Shown piece by piece: positions 42,859 to 54,954 of a DNA stretch of 64,000 bases; the stretch's first letter is position 1; each line of letters opens with the position of its first letter. The stretch is from contig NW_003314286.1 in NCBI RefSeq assembly GCF_000143415.4, positions 1,241,129-1,305,128 of the forward strand, in the 5' to 3' direction. This DNA is from Selaginella moellendorffii. Its lineage: Eukaryota; Streptophyta; Lycopodiopsida; Selaginellales; Selaginellaceae. Position numbers and translations under genes: made by a program. The notes beneath the pieces were generated by a model. That model was given only the letters and a program-made list of their open reading frames with translations. It was not told the origin of the DNA and made no database searches.

Positions 42859-44820
42859 ATGTCTCGCGAGGAATTGCTACTGATCGTTCGCTCCTGCCAC
42901 AGCTTGAATGCCGCCCAGCAGCTCCACGATCGCATCCGCGAGCTGATCAAGTACCCCGATGCCCACTTCTCGAATCACGTCGTGGACATGTATGGGCGCT
43001 GCGGCAGCGCCCATCTCGCCCAGCAAGCGTTCGATGGCATCGCCTCCAAGAATTCTTCGTCCTGGAACTTCCTCCTTGCCGCATATGCCCGAAATGGGCA
43101 TTTGGAAACCGCCAAGCGCCTCTTTGATTCCATCCCGCAAAGAAATCGTTTCACCTGGAGCATCATGCTAGCGGCTTTCACGAAAAGCGGCCACGTGGCG
43201 GAAGCTCAGGATCTCCTTGATAGGGCTCCAGAATGGGATCTAGTCTTCACAACCGAGATGCTCACCGCATATGCCCGAAGCGGGCACCTTGAAAAAGCCG
43301 AAAGAATCTTTCACAGCATGGCCGAGTGGGACCTCGTGTGCTTCGGCGCGATGATAACGGCATATTCGCAGTCCGAACACGTGGCAAGAGCCGAGAGATT
43401 CTTTGACTGGATGCCGGGGTCGAACCTCGTGTGCTGGAACGCCATGCTGGCTACTTATGCCCAAAACGGGCATCTGCTGCGTGCCAAGGAGCTGTTTGAC
43501 CGGATGCCACGTCGGAATCTGCTGACGTGGAATTCTATGCTGGCGGCGTGCTCCCAGCACGGCTACGAGCAGGAGGCGAAAGAGGTGTTCGATCGCATGC
43601 CGGAGTGGGATCTGGTGTCGTCTACGTCGATCCTGACGGAATTTGCCAGGATCGGACGGTTGCCGGACGCCATGCGATTGTGGGAGGCGATTCCGGAGCA
43701 GAATCGCTTTATTTCGACGGCGATGGTGGCCGTGTGCGGAAAGAACGGGTTGTTGGTTGAGGCCAAAGAGATCTTTGATCGGATGCAAGAGCGTGATATG
43801 CCGTCTTGGAATGCGTTGCTCGCTGCGTATACCCAGAATGGTCATCTTGTGCGAGCTAGAGAGGTGTTTGATTTGATGCCGCGGCGAAACATGGTCTCGT
43901 GGAACACAATGCTGGTGTCATTTGTCCAAACGGGCGACCTCGACTCCGCGGAGACGCTGTTTTATAAGATCCCACAGCAGAATATCGTCTCTTGTACGGC
44001 AATGCTCGTTGGCTTTGCCGAGGGTGGTAACCTCCACAAAGCCGCTAGAGTGTTCCGTGCGATGCCCACACAGGACGTGGTTTCATGCACGGCAATTCTT
44101 TCTGCATATGCCCAATCTGGGCATCTGGAAGATGCTCATTTTCTTCTCCGTTCAATGCCGGTCCAGAACCTTGTTTCGTGGAACGCAATGTTATCTGGCT
44201 ACGCCAACTTTGGCCATCTTGACGAAGCGTATTCTTTGTTTGTAAGCCTCCCTGAAAAGAATCTAGTTTCCTGGAACTCAATGCTCGCAGGATATGCCCA
44301 AAACGGGCATGCTGAAGCCGCAGTGACGGTGTTTCACGGCATGCCCGAGAGGGACATCGTGTCCTGGAACTCCTACTTGGGCGCGCTCGCGTTTAACCGG
44401 GGTAGCGTTCGCGTCGCGCTCGCCCAGTACGAATCGATGAAGCTCACGGACAATCCCGACGAGGTGTGCTTCGCGATCGTGTTGCTGTGTTGCAGCCATG
44501 CCGGGAAGATCCGGGGCGGGATCCAGCGCTTCCTGGCGATGAGCTTCGATTTCTCGGTGGCCGCGACGAGGAATCACTACTGCTGCCTTATCGATCTGTT
44601 TGGGCGCACTGGGCATCTCGCCGAGGCCGCGGATTTGATCGCCCATATGCCATTTGAGCCCGATTCTCTGGAATTGCGATGCCTGCTGGGGGCGTGTAGG
44701 ACGCATGGGAATCTCGAGCACGGCGCGCGCGTTGCGAGCTTTGTGCTGGGATTGAGAAGGGAAGAATGCGCCTCCTATGTGTTCCTCGCGAGCATCTACA
44801 CGCACGCTCTCAAAATTTAG
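42859..44820 (+). CDS. PPR protein 4 (SS-motif array, E1 end)
   Basis: Single exon, 653 residues from ATG 42859 (MSREELLLIVRSCHSL); the open frame upstream has only a TTG. The lead-in motif (HVVDMYGRCGSAHLA) is followed by about 15 SS motifs, then a VTFxxx-type section and NHYCCLIDLFGRTGHLAEAADLI. The end is ECASYVFLASIYTHALKI, with no E2/DYW. Its TAG (44818-44820) lies inside a telo-box that precedes UTP10, whose ATG is 25 bp further on. Confidence 0.9.
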   Translation: MSREELLLIVRSCHSLNAAQQLHDRIRELIKYPDAHFSNHVVDMYGRCGSAHLAQQAFDGIASKNSSSWNFLLAAYARNGHLETAKRLFDSIPQRNRFTWSIMLAAFTKSGHVAEAQDLLDRAPEWDLVFTTEMLTAYARSGHLEKAERIFHSMAEWDLVCFGAMITAYSQSEHVARAERFFDWMPGSNLVCWNAMLATYAQNGHLLRAKELFDRMPRRNLLTWNSMLAACSQHGYEQEAKEVFDRMPEWDLVSSTSILTEFARIGRLPDAMRLWEAIPEQNRFISTAMVAVCGKNGLLVEAKEIFDRMQERDMPSWNALLAAYTQNGHLVRAREVFDLMPRRNMVSWNTMLVSFVQTGDLDSAETLFYKIPQQNIVSCTAMLVGFAEGGNLHKAARVFRAMPTQDVVSCTAILSAYAQSGHLEDAHFLLRSMPVQNLVSWNAMLSGYANFGHLDEAYSLFVSLPEKNLVSWNSMLAGYAQNGHAEAAVTVFHGMPERDIVSWNSYLGALAFNRGSVRVALAQYESMKLTDNPDEVCFAIVLLCCSHAGKIRGGIQRFLAMSFDFSVAATRNHYCCLIDLFGRTGHLAEAADLIAHMPFEPDSLELRCLLGACRTHGNLEHGARVASFVLGLRREECASYVFLASIYTHALKI

Positions 44821-44837
44821 GGTTTAGCTAGGGTTTT
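44816..44837 (+). promoter_or_regulatory. tandem telo-boxes directly before UTP10
   Basis: TTTAGGGTTT (44816-44825) and CTAGGGTTTT (44828-44837) lie 9-30 bp upstream of the UTP10 ATG. Telo-boxes are characteristic of plant ribosomal-protein and ribosome-biogenesis genes, which fits the product. The first box overlaps the stop codon of PPR 4. Confidence 0.6.
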
Positions 44838-44845
44838 GGAGGAAA

Positions 44846-47800
44846 ATGGCGACAGCGCTTGGCGCCCAGCTCAAGGCGCTGTCGTCAATCCAGGGGCGGG
44901 AGACGGCTTTGGTTTCTGGCACTCGCACGCGCCCATCGCTGCTGTTTGATCCCAGGAAAGCGGCGGATATCGATCTCCAGGCGATTTTTTCAATCGCTCA
45001 AGCAGGTCCGAGGAGAGTTTTTTTTTTTTTTCGCGAGAATGTGATTTTTTTTCCTTTCATTTACAGGATTGCAAGAGCTGCTGGAGCTTAATGGCGCGTT
45101 CGTTCCATTCCAAAGGACGCTCTTTAGCACCGAGAGCACACAAACGGATAGAGAGCTCCAGACAAAGGAATTCAATGACAAGCTCAATCAATCCATCGCG
45201 TCGTTCTTGCAAGTCCTCTCGGCATTTGTTCTTCTCCCCGCGGCTCACCAAGTTCTGGAGTACCTCATCCGGCGCTACAAGTTTGTGTTGGTTTGGGTTT
45301 TCTAACTTCGATTTGATACCTGTTTCTTACTGTACCAGGATCCATGTCTACAACGTTGAAGATGTCATGATGTCCATACTTCCATTCCACGAAACCAGCG
45401 TTTTTGTTCGAATTGTTCAGCTCCTCAAGCTCAAGTATGCTATGTCTTTTTACGACTCGTAGCTTTTAACATTTCTTTTTTTCCAGGAAAACGAGGTGGG
45501 AGTTTCTTAAGGGAGTGCAGAAATCCGGTGCTGCCCCGCCCCGTGAAGTTCTCGTACAAAGATGCACCCATGACAATGCTTTCTTGGAAGCTGTCTGTGA
45601 CACGGTGAGTTTACGGACCTTCAAATCATGCTGGTCTCTTACATTCATGTTTCTGTTCAGGGACTGATGGGAATTAAACCTCTGGTAAACGCAAGGACAC
45701 ATGTAACATTCAGCTGCGTGACAGTGATGGAGACATTGTCGAAGATCCCTTCCGTAACGAAAGATGTCTTGAATAAAGTGATGCCATTTATTCTTCATGC
45801 TTTTGAGAATGGCGTGACTGATGAATATCGGGTAAGTATAGTTACTCTTCCTCATGTGCTAATGACAGACTCTCAGGTTGGGGGACTAATGATAATCGGC
45901 CTGCTGACTGGCAAGGCAACTCTTACCAAGAACCTGTGCTCAACGCTGCTCGAGTCTGTGAGCAAAGCAGCGTCTAGAGGAGATGCGCAGCTGTCTCGCC
46001 TCTCGCTGATGATTATGATTCAGATTTTACAGGTGCGAATCCTAGGAACTAGAATGATCGTCATATATGACGTGTTTTTGTATGTAGACTCAAGAAGTGG
46101 ACCTTTTCCCTCGGAAGGCATTCAAGTACACCGTAAAAGTGAAGTATGTAATCGCTAGTTTTGCATCTAAATAGTTTAAACTTATGATCGTTTTTCATGC
46201 CAGGGAGCTTCCAGTATTGTTGACAGAGCTATCAAAACTATTTGACGCCGAGAGGTTCATTTTCTTGTTCTCCAGTGCCCTTGCAGAGCACAGGTACGCA
46301 AGTTTTCGTTCCTCACTACTTAAAATCTTATTATTCTTGCTCTATCAGCCTACGGAGCAGAAACTACGAGAAAAGATTTTTTGAGATGATTAAGGAATTA
46401 AATCTTGGACGCCATGTGAAGGTTATTTTGTCGAGACTACTCAATGCTGGCATAGAAAAAGAAGCCGAGGACAATAATTTTTGTGCTAGTAAGTCTATGA
46501 TCTCCGTCTTTCTGCAACTTTAACAACGTTTTACAGAGGATTTTTTCCAAAAAGCGCTTCCAGCTATTGAAAAGCTATATCCGTCCGAGCTAGACAGCGC
46601 TGTGAAGTCCTTGTTTCAGGTTCTTATTCGTATGATTTCTTATTTCTATCTAACCCTGAGAACAATTTGCAGGAGAAAAATAGTTCGATAATAAAGATTC
46701 TGGATCATGTCTTAAAAGATAGTCTGCGAAAGCCTTTGGAAATGGCCGAGTGCAGTTTGTACGAATCTATAGACCATCCAAAGGTGAAATTTTCCAAAGT
46801 AGACAATTTGGATATTTAATACGCCCTTTCGCAGGCTGAGGTCCGAAAGCTGGCTGTGCAGCATATCTCGGAGATGTCCATGACAGCTGAGGTTGGTGTT
46901 CTTTTTCGTCTACACTTGTACTTATCGTCTTGGTCTTAGGCTGCTCCGATTATCTCCGGAGCTTTGCTTCGCCGACTCGGTGACAGTGATCTGGCAGTAG
47001 TACACACTGTTGTGTCGATCAATGGGCTAGAAGAGCTTATTCCACCAGAAAAGCTTATCAGACCTGTATGCAGTTTGATCCATAATTGCATGGATGTCCT
47101 TCAAAGAGGTACTCATCAACAGTCTGTTTTGGTAGTCATTGTTTTTCTTCAGGCCCAAAACCTTCGAGAGATGATGCAAAAGCGGTTTTAAAGAAGTGTT
47201 TGGAACTTGTGGAAACACATTTTTCAGGACAGGACAGTAGCATGCAGAAGGAAGTCCAACGTTGCCTTCTGTGCTATATAACAGTAAACACTAAAGTATT
47301 GCTTATTTCCCTTTTTCCCTTTGCAATGTGCTCACTGCTGACATGCTTCAGACATGGAAGCAGAACCTGCAAGCTTTGAATGCTTCAGCGCAATTTCCAG
47401 TTTTGCTCTTCAAATTCCTACCAAAAGAACTTCCTGAACGCTCTGAAGACCGAGGGCTTAAGGTATGAAAGCCGATTTCTCCTTCTTTACCTAAGCTATT
47501 TTGTTCAGGATGCCTGGTATACCGAAGTGAACGATAAGATTGTAACTGCGATTGCAAAGTCTATAGTTCAGGATCACACTTTAACTGACTTATTGCTAGA
47601 AGCAGCCATGATATCTGACAACGCCAAAATGTTGAGCCTTCGCGTACTTCCGAGATGCTTTGTGGAAGGTCCCGATGGTAAGCTTGAGTGTTTTTTTTCT
47701 CGTAAGCAATTAACCAGCTCGCTGTTTAAGGAAATTCAGAGCAGTTATTAAAGAAATGCATTCCATTTCTTCGCGAGGAGTGGTCAGCAATCGCAACTAA

Positions 47801-50800
47801 CACTGATACTCTTGGATCGGTGAGCATGAGATTTTTTATCTGTGCATAATATGCCCGCCGCAAACGTAGGTCGATTATGTTTCTCAGTACGATGCTGACG
47901 AGTATCTTCTCCTGGGAAAAGGAGAGCTTATTCTTCTTGCATTGTATAGGATCATCCCGTTCTTGGACTCGTCCGAAGTAAGAAAATTTGGAGTTTCCAT
48001 CGAGAAAGATGCTAATCTTCTCTATTGCAGGTTCGTGATAGTATTTATCTTCTTTTTGCAAACTTTCCCACGTGGGACGTTTTCAAACCACATCTGTTAA
48101 TTTTACTCGGGCGCACTTCCGATGCTGTTTCTTTTCTTTTGGAAAGCTCAGTAACAGAAGGTTTGAGATTCTGTTTTTGTTGTCGTCACTAACACTAATA
48201 CCAGATAGCACAACGCCTTTACAAGTACATAGCTTGAGTATCCTAGCATGGTATATTTCTGAAACTTCTATTTCGGATGAGAAGCAGTTACTGTTGGCCG
48301 TGGTTGGCTGCATTGTAGCTCTTGCAAGCTCTTTGAAGGTAAAGCTTGATTTCATAATTTAAGCCATACTTAAATCTTTGTTTGCAGTCTGTACGCGCTG
48401 CTGCCATGCGGTGCTTAAAAACAATCAAGCAAGAAGGTCAAGTCTTGAAGAGGCTTTTTTTTCTTTTGCAAGCCATACATGCCAGTTCCAAGAACTTCGT
48501 AAACGATAGGAGGTTTTTGTCATCCTTTCTTCATACTAGTCTTGATAAAAGCAAGCTCAGCGAACGAGAGTAAGACAATTAGAACATGTGATACGTTTCT
48601 GATGTTTTATACTGCAGGATTGAATCCATTGTGATGTGCCTAGTAGAACAAGCTCTAAAGTTACCGCTTTCAATGCAGGTTTGTGTGGAATAAATTTGCT
48701 GATTACTCTAAAGCTTGATCTGCAGGGACTTTTCTTTGAGGTGCTTCGTGCCGTGCCGTATACCCCTAGTAAGGCAGCTGCTGCCGATAACTACTTCCTT
48801 GAGCTGCTGCAAAGGCGCAAGGCTTACCATTTAGTAGCGTCTACGTCATCTCTAGGAAAACTGAAACATATAGAGATAGATATAATCGATTATCTGCTGG
48901 AGGTAATCGTTGAGCTATACAGTATACTTTTTCTGATGCCATTGATGCCTTTGATTTGCAGATAAACGTAGAGCATATTTCCGTATTGCATTCGGGGAAG
49001 GAACAGATGCGGGCGCTTCTTGAAGCTCTGAGTGTAAGCTCGTTTTTATTTATGTGTAGTTGTTCTAGACAGTGACATTTCTTCTTCAGACTACAGGAGG
49101 ATCTACTGGGGATCCAGCGGTTGTGAGGCCTTGCCTGTTGGCTCTGAAGTTCCTATCTTCCGACCTATACAACGGACTTGAATCTTGCTTTCAGGTTGGC
49201 GGTTTTAATTTCGGTATAATTTTTGTCCCTGATTTTTATTATTCTGATTGCAAGGAAGCAATATTTGAATCCCTCTTAGAACTAGCAGCTGTAACGGATA
49301 ATTCAATATGTTCATCTGCCCAACATACTTTGGATACCCTTCAGGTATATAGTTCGTTTCTATTTCATTGATAAGTTATTGTTGTCGTAAACAGATTGAC
49401 CTTGCCATTGTTTCAAAATACCTCGGTTACCTCTATTCCCTAGATGCTTTCACGGGTAGCGAAAGGAATAAGAAAAGCAAGCGAATAGAGAATACGAAAC
49501 ATTGGCCTAGACAAGGTGATGAATTAAAGGTCAGCATAGCGTTACTTGAGTTCCTATTGCGGATGACAAAGATAGATGCATGGTAAGCTGTTGATTCAAT
49601 CACTGTATTATGCTTAGCTACGCTACTTGCAGTGGAGGGCTTCTGAAACCACTATTTGAGCTTTTGCGTTGTCATCTCAACGGACAGTGGCCTAAGTGCG
49701 AAACGGAAGTTTCTGAAGGCGATGTGCAGCATACGGCGCAGCTGCTCTTAACTGTCATTGAGAATATTATAAGATCCAAACCTGCGGTAAGTTGTCGTTT
49801 CCATAAGCAGAGTTTGTAACAACTTGTTTGTCAGGAGTGCACTTCGGATATGGATGCGGACTTGCTTATTGAGTACCTTAAGGTGGCAAAAGATGATGTT
49901 ACAAGAACCCAGGTCTTCTCCGTTATTGCTGCAGCAGGAAATTGCTGTCCGGATCGATTTTTACCACATGTTGTGGAAATCGTTTCAATTGCAGGCGCTT
50001 CTACAGTAACAGAAGTACGTATGATGCATCTTGCTGGCTCTGATTTATACTTAACATTAACTTCAGGATGTGGGTCACTTCCACACGGTGGTACAGCAGA
50101 TGCTTGATTCCGTTGTCCCATTCTGGCTGAAACAAATGAATGATCCACGCTCGCTGCTGGAGGTTTTTGCTTTTACTTGAAGACTGCAAGGTTTTAATGG
50201 TTCACTTTTTAGGTATTTATCGAGGCTTTGCCTGCTGTTCCACCACACCGTCAGACGGATTTGGTGAAATGTGTTCTGAGGTTGGTCGTATCCATATTTA
50301 GGAAATTTATGTTTCTGAATATTTTTTCATCGACCCAGGGTTACAGAAGAGGACCGTAGCATCTCCGCCTTTTTGCTTCTTTTGATCAGAAGATATGAAA
50401 AAGAAGCTGAGATGTGGCCTTTAAGCTTCGCCGAAAGGCTCTGTATGAGTTACGACCCCAACACAAGAATTTCGGCCCTTGTAAAGTTGTCAGCTGAATT
50501 CGATCTTGGAGCCCTACGAACAGAGGATACAAGCATTTGGTCCACCTTGCAACTTTCAACTCGGTTCATTGCCACTCAACTCCAAAGGCTGGAAGTACAT
50601 CTGCTAGACAATGATGTTGTGGTACAAGTAAGCCTGAAACTATGTTTATCGTTAATACTGGCGTATATATTTGCAGGATGCTTGTCGTACGCTTATGGAG
50701 CATGCACTCCAGCAGCTGCAGATGCTTTCTGACAAGAAAATGAAAGCATTATCTGAAGTGGGAGCCTCGTGCTTGGATGCTGCTCATCTTTTCCTTGGTT

Positions 50801-52782
50801 CGCTGACAAAGTTGATGAGCCCCTCGATATTTTGCAAAACTGTGGCTTTCATGCTGCAAAATTCTAACAGTGCCATCCGTCGCAAGGTATGTCAGTTTGT
50901 TCTTTTCTTTCGGCCATCTACAGCTTCATCCTTTCCAGGTGTTCCAAATTTATGTCTCAAAGCTGAAAGAACGAGATGCAACACCTAAGAAAAGGAGCGC
51001 TGCTAGTAATTTCACTGGCGATCTGGAGGGACATATGGAAATAGTCGCGCAGATATCGAAATTGCTCGAAAAACAAGACTTGTCTTTCCGAACAACACAG
51101 GCGGCTATCTCATCGCTAGACGTCGCAGTTCAGAAGTTTGGAGGGGCATGTGCATCAGCATTCGTTTCCTGCCTACCAGCCGTGCTGACAAAACTCGAGG
51201 ACGAACACAGAGCTGTTGTGGTGGCATCCGTGCACTGTACAGCTTCAATTCTATCGACAGCTGGTGCGGAAGCGTTGCCAAGTCTTCCTGCAGTTATGGC
51301 TGGCCTGTTAAAGATCGCGCATCAGTGTACGAGCGAAGCTGACAACGAGAAAGACCTGGAAACTGCTATTGCTTTCGCCTTGGAAGCGGCCGTAGACAAA
51401 CTCGGCTCCTTCTTAAGTCCTTACATCGAAGGAATTATTGGCGTGGTGATATCGCCAAAGTTTAACAAGGCTGGAAATCTTTCGACAAGGTTTGCTTCAT
51501 TGAGGACACTTGCGTCCGAAAGACTTCCGGTACGATTTGTTTCTGTTACCTTTGCCTGTGTTTAAAACCATTTGGTTGTGTCCCACAGGCCCGTCTGCTT
51601 TTGGATCCTCTGATAAATTCCTACAAGATAGCAGTGGACGAAAGCGAGACGTCTGTTGCTTTTATTTTCCAGATGCTAGCTGTTATGTGCTCGAAGATGG
51701 ATCGTGCATCTGTTACGGCGTATCACACCAAAGTCTTTGATCTGTGCAAGGAAGCTCTCGACCTGAGACGCAAACGGCCAGAGTCGTTTGTTTCACGTCA
51801 CACAGTTGAGGAAAGCGTCATCTCCGCCGTTACATCTCTTGTGATGAAGCTTAGCGAGACGACTTTTAGACCGCTGTTCGTGACTATCCAGCAATGGGCA
51901 GCATCACCAGTCGCAGACGGGAGTCAAAGCATAGAGAGGAGTATCGTCTTCTACAAACTAGTCAATCAACTCGCCGACAAGCTCAGGTAAAAGCCTTACT
52001 TCATACATCCGTGGCCCATATTCTGATAAAATACGTCCTCCAGATCCGTCTTCGTACCATATTTTCGCTACCTCGTCGACGGATGTCTCGCAGTACTGGC
52101 GAAGAGCGGCGAGACTAGAAAATCGAAGAAAAGGAAAACGGTGAGCGTTTCAGCCGACAGCGGTTCCGCTTTGGCCAAATGGCACCTCAAGCACTTGGTC
52201 GTCTCGTCCCTGCACAAGTGCTTCTTGTACGACTCTGTCGGTTTTCTGGATGCACCTAAGTTCCAGGTATTTCGAAAAGTTCCAGGAGGCAGACTTTAAT
52301 GTTTTCTTTTCGCTTTCGCAGCAATTGCTGCCATCTCTTGCAGACCAGCTCCTAGAGGAAGCTCCGCCGGAGCTGGACGGCTCAACAGACGCAGACGTAC
52401 CCACACTTGCCGAAGCAGACGAGACAGTGGTGTCGTGTCTCAGTAGAATGGCGCTCACCGCCGGCACGGACGTCCTGTGGAAGCCACTCAATCACGAGGT
52501 GAGATGAGAGCACAACTTCCAATCACTCATCACTCAATGGATTGCTTCCAGGTCCTGATGAAGACCCGGAGTGGCAACGCGCGAGCGAAAAGGCTGGCGT
52601 TGGATGTCGTCAAGCAGCTGGCGGAGAACTTGAGGGAGGAGTATCTCGTTTTCATTCCCGAGACCATCCCGTTCCTGTCGGAGCTACTGGAGGACCAGAA
52701 CCTGGCTATAGTGGCCAAGACGCAGGAGGTGATTAAGTTACTGGAGGAACTAAGTGGAGAGAGCCTGGCACAATACATGTGA
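44846..52782 (+). CDS. UTP10: U3 snoRNA-associated protein 10 (UTP10/HEATR1/BP28)
   Basis: A long gene of several dozen exons with introns near 50-60 bp. First exons: 44846-45005, 45067-45280, 45339-45434, 45487-45604, 45661-45831 and 45877-46032. The last exon ends at 52782. The N-terminus MATALGAQLKAL, RPSLLFDPRKAADIDLQAIF, LEYLIRRYKIHVYNVEDV and GGLMIIGLLTGKA are UTP10 hallmarks. HEAT-like helices fill the middle. The C-terminal BP28CT region contains FRPLFVTIQQWA and VFYKLVNQLADKL, and the protein ends LSGESLAQYM, much like other UTP10 termini. It acts in the nucleolus in the SSU processome for 18S rRNA maturation and Pol I transcription. I did not check every splice site, so total length is not stated. 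Confidence 0.9.
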
Positions 52783-54954
52783 AGCCACTAAACAGAGTGT
52801 ACAGTAACATTTTGCAAACAAAGTCACTTTGGTTTGGAGGTTTTAATGGGCTTGCAGTAGACGCCAAAAAGAGGATCCATTCCGACATCCTCGACTGCTG
52901 CTCCAGCGTCTTCGTTGCCGTATGTTGGGTCTTCATACAAAAAGCTCAAATTTTTGTATGGTGTTGCATGTGTCAAAATTTTGTATGCTTTTTTTACATT
53001 TAAATTCATTAAACGCGGTTAATAAATTTAATCTTATTTTTGCCTAGAATTATGTATGAACTCTTTTAATTTCACAAAGTTTTCTTATAACTAAACATTG
53101 TTCCATAAACAAGATTTCAGACTTTAAGCCTGCTAGTAGAAAGATGAGGATCAAGAGAGAAACATCTCGCCACCAAGGACACGAGTGCAACCACTCCGCC
53201 TGCTCCACAAGTTCGAATACACTCAGATAACTATGTTGTTTATGCTCTTTGGGCTTGCAATGCTGAACTGACACCCTTAGTTGTGGGAAGTAGGACCTCA
53301 AAAGGAAATGCTCACTTTCACCACTTTCCCCTTACTTGTAGATCTTGGCAAATGTTTGTCCATTGAACAAGTGCTTCTTGCCTTGAAAGTGAATCTGTGA
53401 TACCACTTTTCTAAGGGTTTGCCACGTGGCATACCACCTTTAGGTGAAAGATTTTTGGAGAAGTCAAATGTGTAAACAGTGTTCTTTCTATCCCTCAACA
53501 TATTCACTCTCCCATTGGCTAGGTATTTATAAGCCAGTGGCTCATAGAGAGAAGGGTATGCTGGTGCTCTATACTAGAGTTTGTTATGAGAATGTACACT
53601 AGTTATTTGAAGAGATGGGAATCTTTATATTTTTGGTAGAATAAAACATTGGTCTCAACCTAGACCATTAAAATAAAATAGCACATGGTTAATTTGTCAA
53701 AAAAGGCAAATTCCAAATTAAAAAATAATAATTTAATTATACCTCAAAGTATAATGAGTATATGTGCTTATAATGCTAAGGTGTCATACTAGCCAATCTT
53801 CCTTGGCCATCTACTAATCAACCTAACCTTTATTTGCTAAAATTTAACACCTATTTTTTACAATTATTATTGATGTAATTGATTACTTATCAATTCTGTA
53901 AGGTAAGTTCTGTAAATTATCTAAATTATTTCCTTCATAGCTCTTTTTGAGATTTTACTTTGCTTAGACAAATAATCTACCAGGGCAAGTTTGATGTCAT
54001 CCTCAACTAATATGCTGTAATGTAACTTCATAGATGGTAAATGAATATATTTTGCAATTTCTCTGGAAAAGTTACACAATTAAAAAACTTTTTAAAAATG
54101 CAGTTTAATTTAGTTTCTTGTTAACTAGTTGCATAACCTCATCTACAATCTTCCCTTTTATCCAATCAGTTGCTACAAGAAAAGGCTTAGCAAATATAGG
54201 AAATTATTATTATTACTATAAGAAGAATATGTAATAGTAGATCCACAGCCAAAAGTCTTGAAACATGCATCAATAATTATTTTACTGGATTTATTTACAT
54301 TATTTACATGAATTTAGAGCTTCATAACATCTCCATAAGCAGAAGTTCCAACAAATGTTAATCCCACATCTGGCTTGTATTTGTTTGATGATTAACATTT
54401 CTAAGGTTACTGAAGTGATCCACAACCATTTCATGATAACCAACACTCCACTGCAACAATGTAGCAGCCCTCACATTACTAGCTTTCCAAAAAACCTAAC
54501 AATTATTATTACATTTTTACAAAAAACTTACAAAAACTTTCATTAGAATGCGGTTTTCATACAGTTTCGGAAGTCCATGAGCTTTTGAGTCGCTGCACCA
54601 CTTGCATAGGCAACTGCGATGGCTCTTTTTGGCATACGAAGGTCAAAGAAAACCTTGTTCAAGAGTTGTAACAGCGTATTAGCTTCAAGGTAGTCACTAC
54701 TTGTACAGAATGACAATAGATTTGGGCCAGCTCTTCTCTTAATTACTAGAATTTACTGGCAAAATTTGGTCAAACAAAATAAACAAAAAGATACTCTTGG
54801 CCACTTTTTTAAGTACAATGTAATGTGAGGGTGGATAGTGGAAGAGGTAGCGGTAGCCACCCACAAGGCCACAGCGTCAGTTTCCTCCACCTTCTGGAGC
54901 GGCCGTACCGCCGGAGTGTTTGTCCGTACTAGTCAGTGTAGGTCAGAGGAAAGA
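52783..54954. other. AT-rich intergenic region
   Basis: Contains the UTP10 3' flank and then AT-rich sequence (about 53,000-54,800) with only short frames. A frame at 53050-53301 (minus) and its neighbour at 53298-53507 look like worn coding sequence but match no family I can name. The last 150 bp (54,800-54,950) is GC-richer and leads into the UTP10 duplicate. Confidence 0.4.

Noticed and set aside
53050-53507. Possible copia-type polyprotein remnant
   Set aside because: Fragments look like worn coding sequence, but I found no catalytic or zinc motif to support a family.
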